A stretch of DNA of 64,000 nt from Schlegelella_A sp963778525 (lineage in GTDB: Bacteria > Pseudomonadota > Gammaproteobacteria > Burkholderiales > Burkholderiaceae_C): positions 62,001-126,000 of the forward strand of contig CAVZUJ010000002.1 of NCBI GenBank assembly GCA_963778525.1, in the 5' to 3' direction. Every line of letters starts with the position of its first letter. Positions within the stretch are counted from its first letter, which is position 1. Below are positions 38,840 to 49,676 of the stretch, in pieces. The position numbers were made by a program, and so were the translations under genes. The notes under the pieces were generated by a model. The model ran no database searches. It saw only the letters and a program-made list of their open reading frames with translations, and had not been told where the DNA came from.

Positions 38840-39489
38840 CGAGCGCGGCCACCGCCACGCTGTCGTCGGCGGCCATCCACAAGACCGTCGACGCCTACTA
38901 CACCAACCGGCTTCGCACCTACGGCGCCGTCCCGCTCGGTGTCGACTGGACGTGCCAGGCGACGCAGGAGTTGCGCTTCGTGCAGTTGCTGCGCATCGTC
39001 GCGCCGGCCCCGGTGGTGTCGTTGAACGACCTGGGCTGCGGCTACGGCGCGCTCTATGGTTTCATCGCCGAACGCCTGCCAGCGACGGCGATCGACTACC
39101 TCGGCGTCGATCTCAGTGTCGCCATGGTCAACGCTGCCAGACGCCGCTGGCGCGGCCAGGCCGCAGCCCGTTTTGCCCGCGGTGCCCGCCTGCCGCGCGT
39201 TGCCGACTACAGCGTCGCCAGCGGCATCTTCAACGTCAGCCTGCAGGTGCCCCGCGGCGACTGGGAACGCACGGTGCAGGAAACGCTTCTCGAGATGAGG
39301 CGCGCCAGCAGCATCGGGATCGCCGTCAACTTCCTCGCGCCCTTGGCGCCGGGGCAGGCCGGCCCGGCCGAGCTCTATCGCACCGAGCCGGAGGTTTGGG
39401 TACGCTTTTGCGAGCGATCGCTGGGCGCCCGGGTCGAGCTGCTGCAGGGCTATGGCTTGCGCGAGTTCACTCTGCTCGTTCGCTGCTAG
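38836..39489 (+). CDS. Class I SAM-dependent methyltransferase
   Basis: 217 residues. Motif I appears as LNDLGCGYGALYGFI, motif II as YLGVDLSVAMVNAA, and the later strands as FNVSLQVP and IGIAVNFLAP. The start is TTG at 38836, overlapping the preceding stop (TTGA); no ATG lies upstream of motif I. Substrate unknown. Its end overlaps the convergent cyclase gene by 23 bp. Confidence 0.82.
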   Translation: MTSAATATLSSAAIHKTVDAYYTNRLRTYGAVPLGVDWTCQATQELRFVQLLRIVAPAPVVSLNDLGCGYGALYGFIAERLPATAIDYLGVDLSVAMVNAARRRWRGQAAARFARGARLPRVADYSVASGIFNVSLQVPRGDWERTVQETLLEMRRASSIGIAVNFLAPLAPGQAGPAELYRTEPEVWVRFCERSLGARVELLQGYGLREFTLLVRC

Positions 39490-42400
39490 CCGCCGCCAAC
39501 CTCGCCTCGATGCCACGGTAGATCTGCGCGCCGGTCTCGCGCAGGAGCGCCTGCGCCTGCTCTTTCGCCGCGCGTGCCTCGTTGCCCATCGGGCCGGCCG
39601 GGCCTTGCGCGAGCGCCGCGGCCTGGACGATGCGGGCATGACATTCAGCCAGCCGCTGCGCGCGCTCGTGGGCCAGCTCGATCGCCTTGCCGGCGCCAAG
39701 AAGCGCCTGCTCGGTCGCACCGGAGAGCAGGTTGGCCTCGGCCAGCTCGGCGAGGATGGGCGCCTCGCTGTCGCGCGCTGCACGAGTCGCGCGCGCCAGC
39801 TTGAGAGCGCGCGAGAGCTCGCTCGCCGCCGCCGCGAAATCGCCGCGCGCGATGCCGGCCAGCCCGGCGCAGCGCGAGGCGAAAACGCGCAGGTAAGGCA
39901 TGGCGCTCGCCTCGGCAATGCGCTCGACCTCGGCCGCATGCAGCGCGGCGAGCGCACCGTCGCCCAGGCTCCAGGCGATGCGAACGTAGGCCACGTGCGG
40001 CACGAAGCGCACCAGCGCTTCGACCTCGGCCAGGGCGATGACGCGATCGAGATGCAGCCGGGCCTGCCGGAAGCGACCGAGCTCGATGAGGATGGCGCCA
40101 CGCGTCGCCACGATCCACGGCTTGATGCGAAAGCCCATCAGCTGCTCGTCGAACGCGCCGATGTGTGCCGCCTTGCGCAAGGCCTGGCCGTTCGCGGCGA
40201 GCGCGCGATCGAGGCGTCCCGCGAAGCGATAGGCCTGTGCGAGCACGGCGCCCAGCGTGGCCTTGCGGCCCGGCTCGTCGAGAGGGGCGATCAGCTCGAG
40301 TGCCTGGCGCATCGTGTCGGCGTAGGCGTCGGCCGAGCCGCTGGCAGCGATGAATCGGCCATAGCCTGCCATCACCAGCGTCTCGGTCATGCGGTCGCCG
40401 AGACGCTGCGCCAGCGAGCGCGCCGCCGTGGCGTGCTCGAGCGCCTCCTGGTTCGAGATGCCTTCGCGCCAGCCGTAGTTCAGGACCTGACCGTGGGCCA
40501 CGCTGCGCAACGTGTCGTTGGCCGGCGTGGCCGGCGCGTCCTCGAGCAGGAGGCAGGCGCGCCGCCAGTGCTTGAGCGCCTGCGCCGAGTCGGTCTTGCC
40601 GATCCAGTAGGCGGCGCGCGCGGTGTGGTGGCCGGCGGCCACCCGCTGGCCCGCGGCTTCGTAGTGATACGCGACCAGCCCGGCCAGCTCGTTGGCCCGC
40701 TCGCCGGGCTCGCGCTCGAGGCAGAGCGCGGTGGTCTGGTGCAGCTCGTTGCGGCGCGACACGAGTTGCGCCGAATAGGCCACCTCCTGGATCAGGGGAT
40801 GCCTGAAGGCAAACCGGCCCGGGCTCGTCGGCGATGCTCGCCTGATCAGACCTGCGTCCTGGGCGCGCGCCAGCGTCGCATCGATCTCGCTCGCTGCGCC
40901 CTCGCTGACCGATTCCAGGACGTGCAGCGCGAATTCGGTGCCGATCACCGAGGCCACCTGCAGCACCCGCTTGTCGGCGTCGGCGAGGGCGTCGATGCGT
41001 GCGCCGAGGAGCGAGCGGATGGTTGCCGGAAGCGGCTGATCGAGCGTGCCGGGACCGGGTCGCAGATTGCCCCAGTCGCCGACCAGAACCTTTCGCTCGC
41101 AAAGCGACTGCACCAGTTCCTCGGCGAAGAACGGATTGCCGGCGGCGCGGGCGGCCACCTGCTCGCGAATCGACTTCAGGCGCGGGTCCGGGCCGACGAG
41201 GTCGCGCACCAAGGCACTGTTGGCACGCGCGCCGAGCTCGTGCAGGGCCAGACGCTGGCAATGGCTCGCCTTCAGCCAGGCGTCGTCGTAGCCCGGCCGA
41301 TAGCTCAACAGAAGCATGGTGTGCGTGCGCGCCACCGCGCTGACCAGCCATTGCAGGAAGCGTCCGCTGGCCTCGTCGAGCCATTGCAGGTCTTCGACCA
41401 GCACGACGATCGGCCGGCCCCTGGAGACCGACGCCAGGCCGGCGACGGCCAGTGCGAGCCGGCGCTGCTGCTCGTCGGGGTCGAGCTCGACGCGCGCGCC
41501 GGCCGCCTCGAGTCCGAGCAGCTGCAGGATCAGCCCGCCGTGCGCCTGTGCGGCCGGTCCGAGCGCCGCCAGCAGGCGCGTCGTTCGCAGGCGAGCCCGC
41601 TCCGGCTTCATGCCCGGCGCGATGCCCAGCAGCGAGCGCAGGATGTCGAGCACCGGATGCAGCGGCGTGGCGTGTCCGTAGGCGAGGGCGCGCGTGCTCA
41701 GGACCCGGATGCGGCGGGCCCGGCAGCGGGCCACGAACTCCTGGCAGAGCCGGCTCTTGCCGACGCCGGGCGGCCCCGAGATCGAGAGCACGCGGCCCCG
41801 GCCCATGCGTGCGGCGTCGAACGCCTTGTCGATCACGCCCATCTCGACGTCGCGCCCCGAGAGGTGCGACGCCAGGCCGTCGGCCCGCTGCCAGGGGGCA
41901 GGCGCGTGCAAGCCGATCAGGCGAAAGGCCTCGACCGGCTCGTCGAATCCCTTGGCCGCGTGCCGGCCGGCCGGCTGGCATTCGAAGGCGCGGCGCACCA
42001 GGGCCCAGGTGCCGGCGCTGAGATAGATCTCGCCTGCCGGTGCGAGCTGCTCCATGCGGCTCGCCAGATGCAAGGTCGCGCCGTAGGCACCGTCGCCGGC
42101 GTGGTCGGGTTGCGCCGAAACGATCTCGCCCGAATGCAGGCCGATCCGCACCGCCGGCTCGCCGGGGAGCAGGCGTGCCGCCTGCCGGATGGCCAGTGCG
42201 GCGCGCGCGGCGAGCAATGCATGCCCTTCGAGGGCGCGCGGCGCGCCGAACAGGGCCATCACGCCGTCGCCGGTGGTGCGGACCAGGGTGCCGTCGAAAT
42301 CGCGAACTGCGCTGCGCATCGCGTCGATCACCGGTCGCAGGCGGGCCATCGCCTGCTCCGGGTCGAGGCCTCGGATCAGCTCGGTCGAGCCGACCATGTC

Positions 42401-42571
42401 GGCGAAAAGAACGGTGGCGTGCTTGCGCTCGGGACCGGCCGCGGCATCGGGCGAGGCCGTCGACGCCGGCGCCGCCAGCAGCGCCCCGCAGTGGGCGCAG
42501 AAGTGGGCCATCGGCAGGCAGGGGCTGGCGCAGGTGGCACAGCGCCGTACGTGGTCGGAAATCCCTGCCAT
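39467..42571 (-). CDS. Adenylate/guanylate cyclase with zinc ribbon, AAA ATPase and TPR-like region
   Basis: 1034 residues. An N-terminal zinc ribbon (C11, C14, C25, C28) is followed by a class III cyclase domain (HATVLFADMVGSTEL, RTTGDGVMALFGAPR, VRIGLHSGEIV; the metal Asp residues are present). Then come an AAA_16 ATPase (ISGPPGVGKSRLCQEF, VLVEDLQWLDEASG) and about 450 residues of helical repeats. This architecture is a known signalling type in actinobacteria and proteobacteria; the signal sensed is unknown. Product could be cAMP or cGMP; by eye I cannot decide. Confidence 0.9.
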   Translation of the reverse strand: MAGISDHVRRCATCASPCLPMAHFCAHCGALLAAPASTASPDAAAGPERKHATVLFADMVGSTELIRGLDPEQAMARLRPVIDAMRSAVRDFDGTLVRTTGDGVMALFGAPRALEGHALLAARAALAIRQAARLLPGEPAVRIGLHSGEIVSAQPDHAGDGAYGATLHLASRMEQLAPAGEIYLSAGTWALVRRAFECQPAGRHAAKGFDEPVEAFRLIGLHAPAPWQRADGLASHLSGRDVEMGVIDKAFDAARMGRGRVLSISGPPGVGKSRLCQEFVARCRARRIRVLSTRALAYGHATPLHPVLDILRSLLGIAPGMKPERARLRTTRLLAALGPAAQAHGGLILQLLGLEAAGARVELDPDEQQRRLALAVAGLASVSRGRPIVVLVEDLQWLDEASGRFLQWLVSAVARTHTMLLLSYRPGYDDAWLKASHCQRLALHELGARANSALVRDLVGPDPRLKSIREQVAARAAGNPFFAEELVQSLCERKVLVGDWGNLRPGPGTLDQPLPATIRSLLGARIDALADADKRVLQVASVIGTEFALHVLESVSEGAASEIDATLARAQDAGLIRRASPTSPGRFAFRHPLIQEVAYSAQLVSRRNELHQTTALCLEREPGERANELAGLVAYHYEAAGQRVAAGHHTARAAYWIGKTDSAQALKHWRRACLLLEDAPATPANDTLRSVAHGQVLNYGWREGISNQEALEHATAARSLAQRLGDRMTETLVMAGYGRFIAASGSADAYADTMRQALELIAPLDEPGRKATLGAVLAQAYRFAGRLDRALAANGQALRKAAHIGAFDEQLMGFRIKPWIVATRGAILIELGRFRQARLHLDRVIALAEVEALVRFVPHVAYVRIAWSLGDGALAALHAAEVERIAEASAMPYLRVFASRCAGLAGIARGDFAAAASELSRALKLARATRAARDSEAPILAELAEANLLSGATEQALLGAGKAIELAHERAQRLAECHARIVQAAALAQGPAGPMGNEARAAKEQAQALLRETGAQIYRGIEARLAAASSERAE

Positions 42572-42729
42572 GCCGGTGATCGTCTTAGAGAGAGGTGAGC
42601 TTCTGGGTCATGGCGATGGCCGTTCCTCCTCGCGCGTTCAGCGGGCAGCGGACAATACTCGTTTTTTCCCCTCGCGCCGCGGCTCGCCGCTCCAGCGCCA
42701 GCGCACTCGACTTTCCGGCAGCACCGTAC

Positions 42730-44394
<1,665 letters not shown>

Positions 44395-44453
44395 AGAAGA
44401 GAAAAGCGTGGCGACCGGAACTTTGTGCCTGGCAACGAACCAATCGCTCGCCC

Positions 44454-44459
44454 TAGGAT
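44454..44459 (+). promoter_or_regulatory. Possible -10 box close to the metalloprotease start
   Basis: TAGGAT ends 10 bp before the ATG at 44470, so a transcript from it would have almost no leader. The -35 is poor. It supports ATG 44470 but remains weak evidence. Confidence 0.25.
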
Positions 44460-44469
44460 CGGACGTTCG

Positions 44470-47274
44470 ATGACCCCGCCCTCCGCCTCCATGACCTCAG
44501 CGCGCACTGGCTTCGCGTCAGGCCGCATCGCGATGCGCGCCGCGCAGCTTGCCCTGGCCGGCCTGACGATGGTCGGTTGCGCGACCGTGCAGGCGCCGGG
44601 CACCGCTGGCGCCAACCCGCCGCCGCTGGCCGCCGTCGGCCCCGGCGGCGCTGCTTCCGGGCTGCGTCCGCCCGGCGCGCCCCCGGTGCCCGCCGTGGTG
44701 CCGGGCGCGCTGCGTCCCTTCGCCGAGGTCATCAAGGGCGCGAAACGCACCGACGGCCTCTTCGCCTTCTGGGAAAAGGACGACAAGGTCTGGCTCGAGT
44801 TGAAACCCGAAGATCTCGGTCAGCCCTTCTTTCTCTCGCCCAAGCTGAAGTCGGGCATTGGCGAGCGCTTCTTCTTCGGCGGCCTGATGAAGGGCAGCGG
44901 CATCGTCGAGTTCCGCCGGATCTTCAACCAGGTGCAGCTGGTCTGGCAAAACGTCGACTACACCGCCAAGCCGGGCACACCCGAGGCGTTGGCCACCGCG
45001 GTGGCGTATTCGCCCAGCCTGCTGGCGAGCACACCGGTGCTGAGCCTGCCCGACCCGGAGCGCAAGTCGGTGCTCGTCGAGGCCAACGCGCTGTTCCTCG
45101 CCGACCTGCTCGGCATCGGCATGGACCTGCAGCGCAGCTATCGCCAGGGCTATGCCTTCGACCCGCGCAATTCGGCGATCACGAACGTGCGGGCCAGCGC
45201 CGATGCGATCAGCCTCGAGGTACTCGGCCACTACGCCACGGCGTCGATCTCGGTGCCGCAGTTCGGGCCACCGGGCATGCCGCAACCTTCTGCGCCGCGC
45301 TCGCTGCCCGATCCCCGCAGCCTCTTCCTGACCATCGACTATTCGCTGGCGCGTCTGCCTGTCCAAACGATGCACGGGCGCCGCGCCGACGCGCGCGTCG
45401 GTTATTTCGAGACCAGCCGGTTCGACTTCACCGACGACCTGCAGCGCACGCCGCGCGAGCGCTTCGTCAATCGCTGGCGCCTCGAGAAGAAGGATCCCGC
45501 CGCGGCGCTTTCCGAGCCGGTCAAGCCGATCGTCTACTGGATCGACAAGACCGTGCCGCTCAAGTACCGCGCCTCCATCACGGCCGGCGTGCTCGAGTGG
45601 AACAAGGCCTTCGAGAAGATCGGCTTCAAGGACGCGATCCGTGTCGAGGTCCAGCCCGACAACGCCGACTTCGACACCCTCGACTACGGCCGTGCCGCGA
45701 TTCGCTGGACCACCAACGCGAGTCCGGTCTACGACGCCATCGGGCAGAGCTACGTCGATCCGCGCAGCGGCGAGATCCTGGGCGCCGACATCAGCATCGA
45801 GAGCTTTTCGCTGCGCAACGCACGGGCGGCGCGCACCCAGGTGCTGACCGCGAGCGGCGTCGACGATCCGTTCGCCGATCTGACCGCCACGCCGGAGCAG
45901 CGCGCGCTGCTCATGAGCGGCCGCATCTGCGCCTACGGCGCGGTCACGAACGAGCAACTGGGCTACGCCACCGACGTGCTGCAGGCGCGCGGCGACCTCG
46001 AGCCGGGCAGCCCTGAAGTGGAGGCCTTCGTACAGGCGGCGGTCAAGGGCATGGCGATGCACGAGGTCGGGCACACGCTCGGCCTGCGCCACAACTTTCG
46101 CGCCTCGCGCGCCTACACCCAGCAGCAACTCGCCGATCCGGCCTTCACCCGCGCACACGGCGTGGCCGGCTCGGTGATGGACTATCCGGCCGTGAACCTG
46201 AGCACGCCGGGCGAAGACCTGCATCACTACGGCGCGCCCTTCAACGAGACCATCGGCCCCTACGACTACTGGGCCATCGAGTACGCATACAAGCCGCTGC
46301 CGGCGGACCTCTCGGCCGGAGACGAGAAGGCCGCCCTCGAAAAGGTGGCGCAGCGCAGCGCCGAGCCGATGCTGGCCTACGGCACCGACGAGGACAATTT
46401 CCTCGGCATCGACCCCGAGTCCCTTCAGTTCGACCTCGGCAACGACGCGATCGGCTTCGCCAAGCGCCGCATCCTGATCGCGCAAGATCTGCTCAAGCGC
46501 CAGGAGACGCGCCAGCTGCGACCCGACCAGGACTACAACCTGCTGCAGCGCTCGGTCAGCTTCGCGATCCGCGACGTCACCCGCGCTGCCTACGTGCTGG
46601 CGCGCCAGATCGGTGGTGTGCGCACCGTGCGCGACGCCCCGGGCACCGGCCGCGATCCACTCGTGCCGGTGCCTTTCGCCGAACAGCGCGACGCACTCGA
46701 CGTCATCGCCGGCAGCCTGCTCTCGGCCGACAGCCTGCGCGTGTCGCCTTCCTTGCAGCGCAAGCTGGGCACCGACTTCGACGAGCGCTGGGAAGCCCTG
46801 CTCGACGGCGATGGCTCGCCACAGACCGACTATTCGCCATCGACCCAGGTGCTCGGCCTGCAGCGCGCGCTGCTCAACGCGCTGATGAGCGACAGCGTGG
46901 CCACGCGCCTGCTGCAAAGCAGCGAGAAGGCGCCCAACGGCTCAGCCCGTGCACTGCGTATGCCCGAGCTCTACAGCCGCCTGAGCGCGGCGGTGTGGAG
47001 CGAGCTCGATGGCCGTGGCGACATCGCGCCGCTCCGGCGCGAGGTACAGCGCACGTACATCGATCGCATCGCGGCCCTGCTGATCCGGCCGGGCGCGTCG
47101 AATCGCGCCGACACGCGCAGCGTCGTCCGGGTCCAGGCCAAGGCCTTGCTCGAGCGCATCGAAGCGGCCAGCAAGCGGCCTGGCCTGAGCGAGGAAGCGC
47201 GTGCCCATCTGGCCGACAGCGCCGATACGCTCGAACAAGCCCTGAACGCCCGCGTCCAGCGCGCCGGCGCCTGA
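44470..47274 (+). CDS. Zinc-dependent metalloprotease (DUF4953/DUF5117 type)
   Basis: About 934 residues. The N-terminus has a lipobox-like AGLTMVGCATV. The catalytic motif HEVGHTLGLRHNF (first His at about residue 531) is an extended zincin motif HExxHxxGxxH. Earlier blocks such as YWIDKTVPLKYRASITAGVLEW and IRWTTNASPVYDAIGQSYVDPRSGEILGADI match DUF5117/DUF4953 proteins. Probably a periplasmic or surface zinc protease. Start ATG 44470 preferred; 44491 or 44533 also possible. Ends 88 bp before the histidine kinase. Confidence 0.88.
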   Translation: MTPPSASMTSARTGFASGRIAMRAAQLALAGLTMVGCATVQAPGTAGANPPPLAAVGPGGAASGLRPPGAPPVPAVVPGALRPFAEVIKGAKRTDGLFAFWEKDDKVWLELKPEDLGQPFFLSPKLKSGIGERFFFGGLMKGSGIVEFRRIFNQVQLVWQNVDYTAKPGTPEALATAVAYSPSLLASTPVLSLPDPERKSVLVEANALFLADLLGIGMDLQRSYRQGYAFDPRNSAITNVRASADAISLEVLGHYATASISVPQFGPPGMPQPSAPRSLPDPRSLFLTIDYSLARLPVQTMHGRRADARVGYFETSRFDFTDDLQRTPRERFVNRWRLEKKDPAAALSEPVKPIVYWIDKTVPLKYRASITAGVLEWNKAFEKIGFKDAIRVEVQPDNADFDTLDYGRAAIRWTTNASPVYDAIGQSYVDPRSGEILGADISIESFSLRNARAARTQVLTASGVDDPFADLTATPEQRALLMSGRICAYGAVTNEQLGYATDVLQARGDLEPGSPEVEAFVQAAVKGMAMHEVGHTLGLRHNFRASRAYTQQQLADPAFTRAHGVAGSVMDYPAVNLSTPGEDLHHYGAPFNETIGPYDYWAIEYAYKPLPADLSAGDEKAALEKVAQRSAEPMLAYGTDEDNFLGIDPESLQFDLGNDAIGFAKRRILIAQDLLKRQETRQLRPDQDYNLLQRSVSFAIRDVTRAAYVLARQIGGVRTVRDAPGTGRDPLVPVPFAEQRDALDVIAGSLLSADSLRVSPSLQRKLGTDFDERWEALLDGDGSPQTDYSPSTQVLGLQRALLNALMSDSVATRLLQSSEKAPNGSARALRMPELYSRLSAAVWSELDGRGDIAPLRREVQRTYIDRIAALLIRPGASNRADTRSVVRVQAKALLERIEAASKRPGLSEEARAHLADSADTLEQALNARVQRAGA

Positions 47275-47350
47275 GGGCACCCGCTACCGTCGCTCGCACC
47301 GCGGTTCCGGTGCTTCATCGCAGCGGGCGCGGGCGGCGCGCCGCCCCGGC

Positions 47351-47356
47351 TATCGT
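47351..47356 (+). promoter_or_regulatory. Possible -10 box placed 6 bp before the kinase ATG (leaderless candidate)
   Basis: TATCGT lies 6 bp before ATG 47363. A -10 this close would give a transcript starting at the ATG itself. The -35 side is G/C-rich without clear match. Confidence 0.25.
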
Positions 47357-47362
47357 TGCGCC

Positions 47363-48457
47363 ATGAGCACCTCGATCGCACCGAACGCGCCGCTTCGACC
47401 CGCCTGGCGAGTGGTGGTGGGTGCGCTGACATGGCAACGCGTCGTCGTCGCGACGCTGATCGCGCTGCTGGTGGCCGCGGTCCTCAGCCCGATCTTCGTC
47501 ACGCCGTTCAGCGTCCTGCTCGGGCGGATGATCTTCATCGCCGCCCTGCTGCTCCTCGTCTTCAGCGTCGCCGGCGCCTGGCAGCCGCAGCGCGTGCCGG
47601 GCTGGCTGGTGCAAGTCGTGGCCATCGTCGTGGCGGCGCCGTTCGCGACGCTGCTGGCCTACCTGCCGAGCGTCGATGGCGACCTGCGGGCGATGCTGGC
47701 GCACGAAGGTCAGGTGATGGGCTTCATCGACATCACCGCCTCGGTGCTGTTGATCGCGCCGCTGCTTGCGCTCGGTGCGCTCTATCGCGAGCGCGACGCG
47801 CAGGCGCGCTCGGCCCAGCTCGCGTTCGCGCTCGAGCGCAGCACGCTCGAGAAGGAGGCGCTCGACGCGCGCCTGAAGCTGCTGCAGGCGCAGATCGAGC
47901 CGCACTTTCTCTTCAACACGCTGGCCAACGTTCAGGAGCTGGTCGAGTCCGGCTCGGCGCAGGCGGCACCGGTGCTGCGCAGCCTGATCGCCTACCTGCG
48001 TGCCGCCATGCCCAAGCTGCACGCCGGGGCAACGACACTCGGCGACGAGGTCGCGCTGGTCCGCGCCTACCTCGAACTGATGCGCATGCGCATGCCCGAT
48101 CGCCTGGCCTTCGAGATCGACGTGCCGGACGAGCTCGCCGCCGTCGAGTTCCTGCCGATGAGCGTGCTGACGCTGGTGGAGAACGCCGTGCGTCACGGCA
48201 TCGACCCGAGCGAAAAAGGCGGCCGCATCGTGGTCCGTGCGCGCCGGGAAACCGGCGGCGAGGCGATCCGCGTCGTCGTCGTCGACAGCGGCTCGGGGAT
48301 GAGCGAGTCGGCGCTGCCGGGCACCGGCCTGGCCAATCTCGAGAGCCGCTTGCGCGGACGCTTCGGCAGCGCGGCGCAGCTCGAGCTGCACGAGGCGCAG
48401 CCGCATGGCCTGAGCGCCGAGATCGTGTTTGCGCCCGCGGTGCGCACCGCATCGTGA
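47363..48457 (+). CDS. LytS/AlgZ-type sensor histidine kinase
   Basis: 364 residues with four to five N-terminal spans and no periplasmic sensor domain. Then the His_kinase family H-box LQAQIEPHFLFNTLANVQ, N-box LTLVENAVRHGIDPS and GTGLANLESRLRGRFG. Partner of the LytTR regulator that follows, whose start codon overlaps the kinase stop (GTGA at 48454-48457). Signal unknown. Confidence 0.93.
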   Translation: MSTSIAPNAPLRPAWRVVVGALTWQRVVVATLIALLVAAVLSPIFVTPFSVLLGRMIFIAALLLLVFSVAGAWQPQRVPGWLVQVVAIVVAAPFATLLAYLPSVDGDLRAMLAHEGQVMGFIDITASVLLIAPLLALGALYRERDAQARSAQLAFALERSTLEKEALDARLKLLQAQIEPHFLFNTLANVQELVESGSAQAAPVLRSLIAYLRAAMPKLHAGATTLGDEVALVRAYLELMRMRMPDRLAFEIDVPDELAAVEFLPMSVLTLVENAVRHGIDPSEKGGRIVVRARRETGGEAIRVVVVDSGSGMSESALPGTGLANLESRLRGRFGSAAQLELHEAQPHGLSAEIVFAPAVRTAS

Positions 48458-49230
48458 GCGCGCCCACTGGCCTCATCGCCGACGACGAGCCGCTCCTGCG
48501 CGAGCGGCTGCGCACGCACCTGGGGCGCCTCTGGCCCGAGCTGCAGGTGGTCGCCGAGGCCAGGAACGGACGCGAGGCGATCGAGATGTTCGAAACGCAC
48601 TCCCCGCACGTCGCCTTTCTCGATGTCCACATGCCGGGCCTGAACGGCATCGACGCGGCGCGCTCGATCGCGCGCCGGGCCGAGATCGTCTTCGTCACGG
48701 CGCACGAGGGCTATGCCGTGCAGGCCTTCGAGCAGGGCGCGATCGACTACGTGGTCAAGCCGTTCGACGAAGCGCGCCTGGCCGACTCGGTGGCGCGCCT
48801 TCGCTCGCGCCTGGCCGCACCGCAACCGCTGGGTGCCGGCTTCGACGCGGCGCTCGATCGCCTGGCGGCCGAGATGAAGTCGCGCAGTCTCGGCGAGGCG
48901 CCGAAGTACCTGCGCTGGGTCCGGGCCTCGGTGGGCTCGAGCGTGCGCCTGATTCCGGTCGAGCAGATCGTCTTCCTGCGCTCCGACGAGAAGTACACGC
49001 TGGTCGTCTGGGAAGGCGGCGAGGCGTTGATCAGGAAGACGATTCGCGAGCTCGCCGACGAGCTCGATCCGGATACTTTCGCGCAGATCCACCGTTCGGT
49101 GATCGTCAACCTCCGGCTCGTGGCCCAGGTCGATCGCGGCTTCAATGAAACCGCCGAAGTGCGGCTGAAGGACCGCCGCGAGGTGCTACCGGTGAGCCGC
49201 AGCTTCCTGCACGTCTTCAGGCAGATGTGA
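48454..49230 (+). CDS. LytTR-family response regulator (AlgR/LytR type)
   Basis: 258 residues from GTG 48454. Receiver with acidic ADDEP, phosphorylation Asp in AFLDVHMPG, and VTAHEGYA plus KPF. LytTR DNA-binding domain with IVFLRSDEKYTLV, LADELDPDTFAQIHRSVIVNL and EVLPVSRSFL. LytTR proteins bind paired 9-bp direct repeats. Target genes unknown; the metalloprotease lies just upstream of the pair. Confidence 0.94.
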   Translation: MSAPTGLIADDEPLLRERLRTHLGRLWPELQVVAEARNGREAIEMFETHSPHVAFLDVHMPGLNGIDAARSIARRAEIVFVTAHEGYAVQAFEQGAIDYVVKPFDEARLADSVARLRSRLAAPQPLGAGFDAALDRLAAEMKSRSLGEAPKYLRWVRASVGSSVRLIPVEQIVFLRSDEKYTLVVWEGGEALIRKTIRELADELDPDTFAQIHRSVIVNLRLVAQVDRGFNETAEVRLKDRREVLPVSRSFLHVFRQM

Positions 49231-49251
49231 GCACGGCGCGCCGCGGCGTCT

Positions 49252-49518
49252 TCACTGCACGCGGATCGGCTCGCTGGCCTTCGTTTCGGAAGCGATCCAG
49301 GTTTGGGTGCTGCGGCGGCCCGTGACCGTCACGGGCGGCAGGGTCACGACTTCGAGCGCCGCTTGCCGATGCCCGATGACCGTCACCGGCGCCAGCGTCA
49401 CCACCTGCACGGCCGCCTTGTGCGGCGCGCGGGAGTTGAACATCTCGGTGCCGATCGCCGCCGTGCCGCCGATCAGGAGGCTGAAGGTGAGGATCGCGGT
49501 GAGGATGTGGTCGGACAT
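49252..49518 (-). CDS. Small exported protein with repeated VTVxGxR motif (1)
   Basis: 88 residues. An N-terminal hydrophobic segment (LTAILTFSLLIGGTAAIG) looks like a signal or anchor. The rest holds two copies of a short motif, LAPVTVIGHR and LPPVTVTGRR, about 16 residues apart. The second small protein (52028-52219) carries LPRVEVIGHR. I do not know the family. It has its own promoter and an AGGAG site. The motif resembles the VxVTGxR strand of TonB-dependent signalling segments, but this is only a visual likeness. Confidence 0.75.
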   Translation of the reverse strand: MSDHILTAILTFSLLIGGTAAIGTEMFNSRAPHKAAVQVVTLAPVTVIGHRQAALEVVTLPPVTVTGRRSTQTWIASETKASEPIRVQ

Positions 49519-49563
49519 GATCTGGCTCCTGCTGGCACGCGCATCTCGGGATGCGTTGGCGCC

Positions 49564-49592
49564 AATGTATTCAGCGTCGGTGACGGTTCCAA
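49564..49592 (-). promoter_or_regulatory. Promoter of the first small exported-protein gene
   Basis: On the minus strand, TTGGAA (plus 49587-49592), 17 bp, TACATT (plus 49564-49569), giving a leader of about 40 nt to ATG 49518. A hairpin (CGCATC, loop, GATGCG) lies in the leader. Confidence 0.5.
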
Positions 49593-49676
49593 GTCGCTTG
49601 CGACGAAGCGGCGAAAGATGCGGACGAACCGCTCGAAAACGCGACAGGCGACGTGCGCGGAAATGCCATCTGCGTC

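Noticed and set aside
39452..42598. Long open frame on the plus strand opposite the cyclase gene (similarly at 24886-27927, 14985-18221, 30269-32317 and 3102-5744)
   Set aside because: These are antisense frames of real genes in GC-rich DNA: rich in Arg, His, Gly, Val, with no family motifs, while the opposite strand has clear domains.
44418..44424. GGAACTT upstream of the metalloprotease, like a sigma-E -35
   Set aside because: No matching -10 (TCTGA-like) at 16-17 bp.
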